Shown one piece after another: positions 23,837-33,850 of a stretch of DNA of 64,000 bases (the first letter of the stretch is position 1; each line of letters begins with the position of its first letter). The notes beneath the pieces are model-generated. The model was not told where the DNA came from, made no database searches, and worked only from the letters and a program-made list of their open reading frames with translations. Position numbers and translations under genes: made by a program. Origin of the DNA: Arachis hypogaea (lineage: Eukaryota > Streptophyta > Magnoliopsida > Fabales > Fabaceae); contig NC_092050.1 in assembly GCF_003086295.3 (NCBI RefSeq), forward strand, positions 153,828,699 to 153,892,698, in the 5' to 3' direction.

Positions 23837-26800
23837 CTAACACTGGTATCCAATTCTTCCAATCCTAATTGCACAGTTATCATCCAAATCATACAGAGTG
23901 GGTGCCGGAAAGAGTGTGTGTGTTAGAAACAGCAACGTCCACAAACCAACGCATGTTTCCAGGAGCAAAGGCTGCTTCTTATGGTTGGGCAATGCTATTG
24001 AGAGTATCATCATCATTATAATTAGTTGTGTCATTTTGTATGGATCAGTGAATCGAATATCTTCAATTATACTGCCACTGATCTTTTGCTTCAAGAGGTG
24101 CATTCCAATCTCTTTTGCAATGGACTCACTGGAGACCTCGCCGTGGGTATAGTAGTCAAGTGTTTCATATGAAACCTCCGCATGATTCCATTTCTTTTCA
24201 AAACGTTGTGTTACATTGCACCTATAAACATTTGTTTCTGACAAATCAAGAATAAATAATTGATCCATTGCGGTGTCCCACTTTCCACGGAGGAATTGGT
24301 AGCCATTAATGCTCACCATGGGTCTCACTCCAATTGGGGAAGGGAGGTCATCGGTGAGTAGAATTGCGATGCAAAGAGCATGGTGAGGGAATATGGTGCC
24401 ACGAAACCAGAAGGAAATAGAAGCTCCCCTGCTGCGCTTCTCAAACCACCTTGGAATCCTTCCACCTGGCATCACAAACTTGGTCCCCCCACCCTCATGC
24501 AATTTCTGTCAATCATTTATAATGCAGAAGCAGTAGTTTAGCATATACTATTAATTTTACAGAAATACTAGCGACCATCAGAATTTATTGTTTTTTACCA
24601 TTACTTACCATCAACTCAATTCTTTTAGTTTAGTTCTTTTAGTCTAATAATCCAATAACATACTTTATCCCATACTTTCAAACATTGATAAGTCCTATAA
24701 TAAAAATAGAAGTAACAAAACCTGATTGAGTAACACACTTGTGCCCGTCGGACTCAATGATTTGCAGTTTACTGCTGAGAACTCTTTCAAGTTTGGTGGA
24801 ATCCCAATAATCTCCCGAAGATACTTGCTATGATCCACATTGAGGGAAATTATAAATTGAAATTTTCTGATGCATTCAGGAAGGACTGTGAAATTATTGC
24901 CACTTAGTTTTAATGATGCCACATTGGGAAACCATGCAAGAGCTAGCGGGAAAAAGTCATCTGACAAATTGCTGTTCATGAGAGAAAGATCTTTCAGATT
25001 TAAAGAGGGGAGGGAGTTAGTGTGTATTCCATGAATCCCCTCCTCCTGCTTTCCTAATACCCTCCCCTTATTTCCTCCTCCATCGATCTCACACCGAGAC
25101 AGCCGTGGCATCATGCCAATGACACATGGTATCTTACACATTTTATAATTCCCACGCATTCCCAACCAAAACAATCCGGAAAAATTACGAAATGAACATG
25201 GCAAATCTTTTATGCCAGTACCATCCAAATAAAGTACTTCAAGATTTTTTGTCTCTTCTAGAATTTCTGGAAAATTCTCAAGACTTGAGCAATGAGATAG
25301 AAGGAGTTTTTCCAGTGAAGGCAAATTAATAGTAGGTGGAAAACTTCTGAGCTTGCAGCAATATTCAGCATTCAATATTTTAAGTTTAGGCAGAAAACCA
25401 ACTGAACTATGAACTGTAACTAAATTTTTACATCTTCTGAACGAAAATTCTTGTAAAGTTTGGAGATTAGACACATCAACTATCTCATTCAAAGAATTAC
25501 AATAATCAAAATTCAAAACTTTCAAGCTCACCAGCTTCTGTAAAAAAAAAACAGAAAAAGAAATAGAAGCATCAAACAAATAAACTCCATATGAATTGAC
25601 TAACACACAAAATGATAAAAAGGAATTTAGAACACTTACCTTGGATAGAATATCCAACTTGGGTGACATATAGATATTATGGGGTAACTTGAGTATTGAG
25701 AGCTCCTTTGGTTGAAAATCATGTGGAAAATACTTTGAAGGATATTTCCACCATTCCAATACTCTTAAACTGTTTGGAAGATGTTTGGGACTTTCAGAGA
25801 AACAACCATTTTTTATGACGAGTGTTTTAAGATTTTTCATATCTTTAAAAGTTGTTCCATCCCATTTCACTTCTACATCCCTTTCCAGATAAATGATTTC
25901 AATGGCGCTAGTCCCCTTTCACCACAAAATTTAAAACATGAATCAATTAGAATACAAGTGTACGAACAAAGACTTTCAACAAAGTTATTTACTGTAATTT
26001 ATTACTTACTTGATTATCTTCAAAAACTTTAACTATATCTTTATAGAACCATAATCTACTACGCTTTCCTGGTATTTTTGGCGACTCTTCTAGAACAATT
26101 TCTTTGCCCATATCCACTATCAAATCATGCATTGTCACCCTGTTGTTACACCAATCGATCCTTATGAGAGATTTTTCACCCAACACTCCAATATGATATT
26201 GCATGCAACAGCCATAATGAGCTTGAAGTAGATTCTCTATTGATTCATATCCTATAAAACAACAGGCAATATCAAGAAAAACACTCTGTTCTTCTTTTTC
26301 CAAAGCATCAAAACTAACCTGAAGTATTTTACGAATTTTGTTATCAAGAACTTTTTCATATTGATCCAATGCAGATTCCCATTGCTGTAAATCTTTTCTA
26401 AACAAGTTAGAACCTATTACTTCCAAAGCCAATGGAAGTCCAGAAGCATAAGTTACTGCACGGTTTAAAACATTCTGGTATTCTGGGCTAACAGAAGCAG
26501 TTTTAAAAGCTTTCCAAGTAAGCAAATCAAAGGACTCTTTCTCTTTTAAACCTTGCACTTCGTATGTCCTTTCAACCTCATGAAGTATTAGCAAATGTTT
26601 GTCCCGTGTTGTAATAATGACTCTGCTGCCAAGACCAAACCAATCAGGCATTCCAGCAATAGCTTTTAACTGCTCATGCTCATCAACATCATCAAGAACC
26701 AAAAGAACTTTCTTTTGACATAACCTCTTTTGTATCTCAAAAACTCCTTGTTTACTACTTGTTAGCTTGATATCCTTCTCTCCTAATATCTCAGAAAGAA

Positions 26801-27744
26801 GAATAGTTTGAAGATGTACTAAACCATGTCTATTTGAATTTTCTCTCACGTTTTCAAGAAAGCACACACCTTCAAAATGGTCAGCTATCAAGTTATAGAC
26901 GGCAGTTGCAACGGTTGTTTTTCCTATTCCCCCAATTCCATGTATCCCTACCATTCGAACTTCGGCACAGGAGTTAACATCTAGAAGTGAAGCTACCTCT
27001 GACACTGGGGACTCCAATCCAACAGGGTGATCAGCAACAAGCAAAATGGAATGTCGTCTAATCCTTTTTGAGATGTTATTCACAATGTTTCCAATAAACA
27101 CGTGTTCATATCCATTCCTGAATGATCAAGACTAGTCAATATACATATACATGTGAATACGTCTAGGTTCTGATAGTCACTTCAAACCGTAATACTTTGA
27201 TAAATCAAATAGTTTACAAAAAAAGGAGGTATACGAAGTGAAGTTACCTGTGTTTGAAATGATAGCCAGACAAATTGGCTACTTCTTTAAGAGCCTTCTT
27301 CCATTTGTCCACCTTGTTATTCATGTGATCCTTGTATCTGTTCTCATGCTTAGCCATTGCCTCTCCAAAACTGTTTTTTAGATGGCGCACATCAGAAGGA
27401 TCCACCTCATAGAAAACAGGCAAAACCAAGCGATGGTTTCCCTTGATGCAGTGAAGGACATGGACCAGTTCGTCTAAGCAAAAAGAAGAAGAAGCATAGT
27501 TAGGAGAGAGTACAACGATGGCAATCCTGGACTCTTCAATTGCCTTGATAAGTGCAGGTGTGATTTCCTCTCCACTTAGAAGTTTGTCATCATCAAAGAA
27601 GGTGTGGATTCCTTTGTCACAGAGAGCTTTGTAGAGATTGCCAGTGAAACCATATCGGGTATCTTGGCCTCTGAAACTAATGAACACATCGTATTTCCAT
27701 GTAAAGCTGAGGGAAGAAGATGAGAAGGGAGATTGCAGAGCCAT
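23837..27744 (-). CDS. TNL C: intact TIR-NB-ARC-LRR-C-JID immune receptor
   Basis: Exons on the minus strand: 27744-27248, 27117-26010, 25915-25640, 25537-24722 and 24505-23837. All borders are GT/AG and phases agree, giving about 1121 residues from ATG 27744. TIR: YDVFISFRGQDTR, catalytic Glu92 in FCLDEL. NB-ARC: P-loop GIGGIGKT 226-233, kinase-2 LLVLDDVDE, GLPLALEV, MHD 495-497. Exon 3 is shorter than in B (the acidic FPLLEREGDED part is absent). LRRs fill exons 3-4 and C-JID exon 5 (PGGRIPRWF). The C-terminus is hydrophobic as in B, followed by a 24-residue extension ending RIGRIGYQC that B lacks. It is paralogous to B, not a recent copy. A LINE ends about 175 bases upstream in the same direction. 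C' at the window's right end is its near-copy. Confidence 0.92.
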
Positions 27745-27972
27745 GAGTCTCACAAAATGTGCTGCTCTTGTAATAAGACTTTTTGTCCAGGGAAATATCT
27801 ACTTCCCAATAAGTAGAAAGCTAAAGCCTAAAAGACAAGTCGATCAACCAAAATAAGAAGACAAGTATTGATAAGATTTTATTTCTTATATAATCAGAAT
27901 GAGTCAGTGTCATATTTTTTGGTGACTGAAATAAATTAAACAAAGAAAAATAAAAACAAAATAAGGAACTGC

Positions 27973-30900
27973 CTAAACAGAGGGACAGTCCCGTTCAAGA
28001 TTACTCTTAAACTCCTCCAAAGGTGAAAGAAGCTCCACATGCGAAAGTTGTAACTTCATCGCCATCTTTGCCATAGTATCTGCCACCGTGTTTGCATCTC
28101 TCATAATCAAACGAAAGTCAACCCGCCAATTCCAATGCATGATATCTCTTATTTTGAGCACCAGTGGATCAATAAACCCAAAACCATCTTGAGTAACAAG
28201 ATTAAATGCTTCCACACAATCCGTCTCACAAATAACATCTCGTTGACCCACAGCCCAAGCTAAGAGATATCCTCTCCAAATAGCAAACAATTCTCCTTGA
28301 AGAATACTATTACTCTCAATCATTCCCAAACACCCCCTTTGCCAGCTCCCATTACAATCTCTAATAACACAAGCAAAACCAACACTATCACCCGAACCAA
28401 AATAACTAGCATCACAATTAATCTTAAAAGTACCAATAGATGGGGGATTCCAAAAACCATTTAGAGTAGAGGTAAGGGACGTACGTTGTAATTCAAAAAT
28501 ATTCCTAAGCTCCTTTTCTGAAGTTAATGCCAGACAAATCACTTTTTCCGGAGGCCAAGTTTCATGGGGATTAAAGATGTCATTATTCCTTGCTCGCCAT
28601 ATCCACCAAAGTCCCGAAAAGAACTTGAACGGATGCTCTCTGCTATGATACAAGAACCAGTTCTTCAAATCCAAAGGATAACAAGAAATATCCAACCTAT
28701 GCCAGACAAGCTGAGCTTTTGGACAATCTCGAATACAATGTAAAACCGATTCCTGGCTAGAAAGACATCTTGGACACCTATCCGATGACGACATCCCTCT
28801 TCTAAAGCGAAAACTTGCAGTAGGAAGAGCCTCCTTAAGACACAACCAAGCCAAAAACTTATGCTTTTCCGGAACAAGCTGACGCCAAAGCCAAAGCCAA
28901 TTCTCCCGCTCCTCCCAACCAAACAGCTGCTTACACAACCACAAGTAACCATTGCGTGAGTCATAGACTTTGGCAGCAGACCCACTCCAATACCAACCCA
29001 CTTCTGGACCTGCTTGTTCATCTGGATTGTAAGAGAGAATATTATCTTTCAAATTTTGAGATAAAGGAGAATAAAGAGTATCCAAATGCCACCTACCAAC
29101 CGACCAAATATCCTGTATCTGGAGATTCGAATCAGAAATGTGAACATAATCCATCTCCTTAGATAACCGTCCTTCTCTCCTCCAGCTAGAAAACCAAAAA
29201 TTCTGGTTCAAATCTCCAATACACCAAGCAAACCCATCCTTCAACACTTCCCAAGCCTTGCAAAGACACCTCCAAATGGGAGAGTCGTTGTTCTTAGGAT
29301 AACTAAAACAGTCATATAGAGATGATCGGTATTTGGCATCCAACAATTGGACCCATAGCTTGTTTGGCTGCTGGAAAAAAGTCCAAACTAGCTTCCCAAG
29401 AAGAGCAATATTTACACAATAAGGATCTCTAATCCCCAAACCTCCATATTTTTTTGGAGTAACCAGTACCTTCCAACTAACAAGATTCAATCCTCTTCCA
29501 TAAACTTGTCCTTTCCAAAGAAAATTCCTCATCATAGACTCTAATTTACTAATGATTCCTTTGGGAAAAATAGAGACCTGCATCTGGTACGTGGGAATAG
29601 CAGCAGCAACAGAATTAACCAAGCAGAGCCTACCAGCCCGATTGAGTAAACTTCCTTTCCAGCTTGCTAGCCTACTCCGAATCTTATCCAGGACACCATT
29701 GAAAGCTGAACGAGTCACCCTAGAATGGCTAAGGGTAACTCCAAGATACTTGCCCAAGTCCTGGACAAATCTGATAGAGGATACCCCAGTAAAACCCTCT
29801 TTTCTTGTTGCAGAGACATTCTTGGAACAAAGTGCTTTAGACTTCTCGACATTAATCTTCATCCCAGATGCTTTGCAAAAAGTCTCTAAAACCAACATCA
29901 CATTTTGCACTTGTCTCTTTGTAGCTTTACAGAACAGAAGCAAGTCATCCGCAAACATTAAGTGGGATATTCTTGGTCCCCCTCTAGAAATAGCAACCGG
30001 CTCCCACAAGCCCAAATCAACCTGATGACTAATAAAGCATGCCAATCGCTCCATACACAACACAAAAAGATAGGGTGACATAGGGTCTCCTTGTCTAAGA
30101 CCTCGGCTAGGAGTAAAGCCATTCAGACGACTCCCATTCCAAAGAATAGATAAGGAAGAAGCAGTGACACAATTCATAATCAAATTAAGTATAGGAATAG
30201 GAAAACCAAAGCTTTTAAGGGTATGAGCTAAAAACCTCCAGTCAACTCTGTCATAAGCTTTCTCCAGATCAATCTTAAAGGCCAGTGTGCCTTTCTTTGA
30301 TTTAGTCTTCTTCATAAAGTGGAGGACTTCTTGAGCAATAATGATGTTGTCAGTAGTTCCTCGTCCCGGAATAAATCCTCCTTGAAGCGGGCCAACAATC
30401 TCCGCAAGATGAGGACGAAGCCTATTAACAAGGACCTTCGTGATGATCTTGTAAACTACATTGCAGAGACTAATCGACCTGAAATCTTTCATAGATACCA
30501 GTGATTCAACCTTTGGAATGAGAACCAGTAAAGTCTCCAACATTCTCGGATCAAGAGGAACACCAGAGAATGCCTGCTTAACCATCTTCCAAACATCAAG
30601 ACTAATGATCTCCCAATATTCTTTGAAGAAGAAAGCTTGAAACCCATCAGGACCCGGAGCTTTAAAAGAGTTCATGTGAAAAACAGCTGCTTTGACTTCC
30701 TCCATAGTAACTGGTGCCGTAAGGTTATTGCAAGCTTCCTCATTCAGAGAAGGAAGAGGCACATCACCAAGGCAACCCAAATCAACATCATCCAAATGAC
30801 AGAATAAGCTTTTATAGAAAGACTCTGCTTCTTGACTCAGAACTTCTAGATCAGTTTCCCACACTCCATCCTTGAGAAAAAGGCCATGAATCTTATTATG

Positions 30901-32040
30901 CTTCCTTCGCGCAAGAGTTTGAATATGAAAGAATCTTGTATTCCTATCCCCGAACCTTACCCACTGCTCTCTGGACTTTTGGAACCATAGGAGCTCTTCT
31001 TGCACTAGAGTATTATTATAATCATCAAGCAACTGTTGCTCTTTCTGACGCAAATAAATACTATCCACCACTTCCAAACGCTTTTGTAAATAATTAATCT
31101 GCTGCTCTAATTCACATTTCTTAACAAAAATGTTACCAAATACCTTCGAGTTAAACTCTAGTGAATTCTTCTGTACTTCCGAAAGCTTGCCATGAATTCC
31201 TCTATTACCAGACCACCATGACTGGTTCACAATATCCCTATACCCAGGATGAGTAGCCCAAGCAGCAACAAATCGGAAAGGTCGATTCCCTTTAGGCTGA
31301 GGACGACCTTTACAACGCACCAGAATAGGGCAATGATCAGACTGAAGCCTATTTAAAACTTCTGCATAAGCCTCTGGAAAGATAGATAACCAACTACTAT
31401 TTATACAGACTCGATCAAGCTTTTTTGCCACGTCAACATAATTTTTCACCCTCCTGTACCAAGAAAACCGCCTCCCAATAGTCTTCAGATCAAACAAACC
31501 ACTATCCCCTAATGAAGTAGCAAACATGTCGGCTCTTTGATGAGAAAATTGACAGCCCTTAGATTCATGAGAAAATTTGACTTCATTAAAATCACCAAGA
31601 ACAATCCAAGGTCCTTGAAAAACCATGGATTGTGCAACAAGATAATCCCAAAGGAGAACCCTTTTATTAAATTGAGGACTGCCATAAATACCACTACACC
31701 TCCAAATTAAATTATCAAAGTGAACCTCAACAGTAACACCCTGATCAAAAGCATCAATGAACTTACAACAAACACCCTTCATAGAGGATAGAAACCAAAT
31801 ACCTCCCTTATGCCCCTCTGCTTCTACTATACCAATAGAGTGATACCCCAACCTTTCCCAAAATAATTTTAAATGCTGAAAAGGGGAGTGAGTTTCAACC
31901 ACAATAAATAAAATAGGTCTAAATTTCCTAACAAGTTCCTTACAATGCACCTGGGCTAACTTATTAGAAGCACCCCTAATATTCCAAACAATCATATTTA
32001 AACTATCCATAAATAATAGGGAAAGAATAAATAAGAACAT
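27973..32040 (-). CDS. LINE ORF2: endonuclease-reverse transcriptase-RNase H
   Basis: A continuous frame of 1355 codons. The likely start is the second ATG (MDSLNMIVWN, from 32010). Domains in order: an EEP endonuclease with WNIRG about 19-23, VVETH about 47, LGDFNE about 147 and SDHCP about 233; the reverse transcriptase with KAPGPDG about 460, GLRQGDP about 640 and the FADD active site 695-698; a zf-RVT region about 1055-1120 with Cys/His pairs; and RNase H with CDAS about 1207, GELFAIWRG about 1248 and ETDC about 1271. No frame break or stop is seen, which is unusual for plant LINE copies and suggests a young insertion. It would nick target DNA and copy its own RNA. Without a full ORF1 it may not be autonomous. 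Confidence 0.92.
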   Translation of the reverse strand: MFLFILSLLFMDSLNMIVWNIRGASNKLAQVHCKELVRKFRPILFIVVETHSPFQHLKLFWERLGYHSIGIVEAEGHKGGIWFLSSMKGVCCKFIDAFDQGVTVEVHFDNLIWRCSGIYGSPQFNKRVLLWDYLVAQSMVFQGPWIVLGDFNEVKFSHESKGCQFSHQRADMFATSLGDSGLFDLKTIGRRFSWYRRVKNYVDVAKKLDRVCINSSWLSIFPEAYAEVLNRLQSDHCPILVRCKGRPQPKGNRPFRFVAAWATHPGYRDIVNQSWWSGNRGIHGKLSEVQKNSLEFNSKVFGNIFVKKCELEQQINYLQKRLEVVDSIYLRQKEQQLLDDYNNTLVQEELLWFQKSREQWVRFGDRNTRFFHIQTLARRKHNKIHGLFLKDGVWETDLEVLSQEAESFYKSLFCHLDDVDLGCLGDVPLPSLNEEACNNLTAPVTMEEVKAAVFHMNSFKAPGPDGFQAFFFKEYWEIISLDVWKMVKQAFSGVPLDPRMLETLLVLIPKVESLVSMKDFRSISLCNVVYKIITKVLVNRLRPHLAEIVGPLQGGFIPGRGTTDNIIIAQEVLHFMKKTKSKKGTLAFKIDLEKAYDRVDWRFLAHTLKSFGFPIPILNLIMNCVTASSLSILWNGSRLNGFTPSRGLRQGDPMSPYLFVLCMERLACFISHQVDLGLWEPVAISRGGPRISHLMFADDLLLFCKATKRQVQNVMLVLETFCKASGMKINVEKSKALCSKNVSATRKEGFTGVSSIRFVQDLGKYLGVTLSHSRVTRSAFNGVLDKIRSRLASWKGSLLNRAGRLCLVNSVAAAIPTYQMQVSIFPKGIISKLESMMRNFLWKGQVYGRGLNLVSWKVLVTPKKYGGLGIRDPYCVNIALLGKLVWTFFQQPNKLWVQLLDAKYRSSLYDCFSYPKNNDSPIWRCLCKAWEVLKDGFAWCIGDLNQNFWFSSWRREGRLSKEMDYVHISDSNLQIQDIWSVGRWHLDTLYSPLSQNLKDNILSYNPDEQAGPEVGWYWSGSAAKVYDSRNGYLWLCKQLFGWEERENWLWLWRQLVPEKHKFLAWLCLKEALPTASFRFRRGMSSSDRCPRCLSSQESVLHCIRDCPKAQLVWHRLDISCYPLDLKNWFLYHSREHPFKFFSGLWWIWRARNNDIFNPHETWPPEKVICLALTSEKELRNIFELQRTSLTSTLNGFWNPPSIGTFKINCDASYFGSGDSVGFACVIRDCNGSWQRGCLGMIESNSILQGELFAIWRGYLLAWAVGQRDVICETDCVEAFNLVTQDGFGFIDPLVLKIRDIMHWNWRVDFRLIMRDANTVADTMAKMAMKLQLSHVELLSPLEEFKSNLERDCPSV

Positions 32041-32045
32041 AAACT

Positions 32046-32426
32046 CTAAACAGAATCACCAACCTCAATAGGTGGTTTGTCCTGTGGTACTGGCACACTC
32101 TGATCCTCAATAATTGTCACCTTTGGACCTCCTGACACTGCACCTGCCATGCTTCCATCTACTAAAGTTTCCTCCGTTGTGCCACCATTTTTATCAAGTG
32201 GCGAGTTCTGCAAGGAGGAAGGCCGAGGACGCTTTCGTAGAGAGATTCCACGACGTGCAGGAGTTCTGCGCAATGGAGATGGCGCAATTTCTTGTTTTTC
32301 TCGCTTCCCCATCCTAATGCCAATTGATTTGCCTCCATCACCATGCAAATTGGGCCTTTGAACCCTTCTCGAACCAAACTTGTGCTGCTTTCCATCTTGG
32401 TCCTTCAAATCTGATGACTGGCCCAT
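32046..32426 (-). pseudogene. LINE ORF1, C-terminal remnant
   Basis: A 126-codon frame rich in Lys, Arg and Pro, ending five bases before the first ATG of ORF2. Plant L1 ORF1 proteins normally have an N-terminal DUF4283 RNA-binding region and a CCHC zinc knuckle and run to several hundred residues; neither domain is here. The position just 5' of ORF2 on the same strand is the main evidence. The rest was probably lost by 5' truncation during target-primed reverse transcription. Confidence 0.6.
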
Positions 32427-32480
32427 TGTAAATTAGATTTAGGCAGTGGAAATAATTTTCTTACTGATGCCACATATTTT

Positions 32481-32900
32481 GCCTATATTTTGCGATGAAG
32501 AGCATAGATATACAGATGGAATAAAAAAAACAATGAAAAATGTATACAAGTCAAGAGTTTTTTATTTTTATAAATTAAATAAATGTAATAATTACCAAGA
32601 TAAATAATTTTAAAAATATTTATCGAAATAAATGTAAAAATAAAAATAATAAACAAAGATAAAGTTATTTTTGTATTACAAAATATTTTAAATAAAAAAC
32701 TCATCAAATTTAATATTAGTTTGTGTATAGTTTAATTAATTTTTAAATAATATAATACTTATTAAAAGAGTAACATAAATATTTTTAACTTATATTGGTG
32801 GAGTTTTTAAACTCTTTCTTTGATGGTTTTTCTTTTTTCTAAAATATTTTACCAGTGTTTCCGGGGTATTTTTCCTAATAACAAAGATAACAAATTAAAA
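32481..32900. repeat. Helitron-like repeat, second copy (partial)
   Basis: About 32490-32770 resembles 6241-6420 in the first Helitron-like element (AGATGGAATAAAAAAAA, TATACAA, TTTAATTAATTT, AATATAATAC). The CTAG terminus is not present here. The flanking sequence is AT-rich with no gene. Confidence 0.4.
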
Positions 32901-33191
32901 TTAAAAACCAACATTAAAAGCAGAGGTCTAGAAACACATGAAATTTATTTTTGGAAACCACTGAACCGAAAGTAAAGCCTGTAATGAATCAATTTACCTG
33001 GTATTGTCCAGGGGCATTTACAGACAGTGTGGAGCTCGTCTAAGTCTGTAAGAGAGGTTCACTACCCAGATTTACAGTTAGTAGTCTAAACAAGATAAAT
33101 AAATACCAGTAAGTAAATCCAGAGGAATTAGAAGAGGTTCTAGCAAAAGTTACCAAAGAAAGAAAAAGAACACGGTATAAGAAACTGAATC

Positions 33192-33516
33192 TTACGTCTC
33201 AGAGAAATCATTTTGCGCCTCCGTCAAGTCAAACTGATCTGGAGCAACGTTTGCTATCTGAGCTCCATCATTTCTTTTCTGTGATCTCTTTTCGCTTAAC
33301 ATCTCCAATGCTTGTCTTTTTTTTTTCGCAGCGCTGTCTTTTACTTGTTCAGTTCTGAAAATTCATAAAATAAGTATCAATGAACCTAAAATGAAAGCAT
33401 CAATAAAAGAAAATATGATTCAAGAAACTTACTCCTTGTTAGATTTGGTTTGTTTTTTTGCCACCCTCTGCGGTTGTCTTCTTTTTACTATGGGTGTTTT
33501 ACCGTGATCTTCTTCT
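33192..33516 (-). pseudogene. Two 3'-terminal exons of an unidentified gene, likely transposon-carried
   Basis: Exon x: 33516-33433 (84 nt); last exon: 33354-33192, ending in TAA. The borders GTTGCAG/AGAAG, AAGGA/GTAAGT and TTTTCAG/AACTG are good and the phases fit. The product ends in a Lys/Arg-rich linker (VKRRQPQRVAKKQ, AAKKKRQALEML) and an acidic tail (PDQFDLTEAQNDFSET). I do not recognise the family. The adjacent Helitron-like repeat makes a Helitron passenger such as an RPA-like gene a reasonable guess. No earlier exons are recognisable before the LTR element at 34018. Confidence 0.45.
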
Positions 33517-33599
33517 CTGCAACACAGATAAACACATCGAATTTATACTGGAGACAAATATAAGCAAGAAAAAGATTTCTAATGCTAAAGGATCCAACT

Positions 33600-33850
33600 G
33601 AAGACACTAACAATCAAGTGAACGAAAATGACAAACTCCACTGAACTGAACGCAATTAATGTGCTGAATAAAATGTGATACACATTCAATCATCAAGAAA
33701 AATATTTCTGCATGCAAAGGAAGAAGTGAAGACGCTAACAATCAAGTGAACGAAAATTACAAAGACTACTGAACCGAAAGCAATTCATGTGCTGAACAAA
33801 ATGTGATACACATTCAATCATCAAGAAAAATATTTTTGCATGAAAAAGGA
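33600..33850. repeat. Tandem repeat, two units of about 128 bp
   Basis: Copy 1 (33600-33722) and copy 2 (33729-33850) share CTAACAATCAAGTGAACGAA, ATGTGCTGAA and GATACACATTCAATCATCAA with roughly 10% differences. A third partial echo (CTTGACAATCAAATGAA) follows near 33860. They lie upstream, in gene orientation, of the two exons at 33192-33516, in what would be an intron. Confidence 0.7.

Larger units (their letters stand above)
27919..32472 (-). mobile_element. L1-type LINE, 5'-truncated in ORF1, intact ORF2
   Basis: A non-LTR retrotransposon reading on the minus strand. It has the end of ORF1, an intact ORF2 and a short 3' UTR. CATATTTT occurs at 27911-27918 and again at 32473-32480, a possible 8-bp target duplication; on the minus strand the 3' one merges into the short terminal A-run. 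These ends are tentative. It lies in the upstream region of TNL C in the same transcriptional direction, so read-through would enter TNL C. Confidence 0.8.

Noticed and set aside
28665..30504. Several frames inside the LINE on both strands
   Set aside because: They are shadows of the 1355-codon ORF2.
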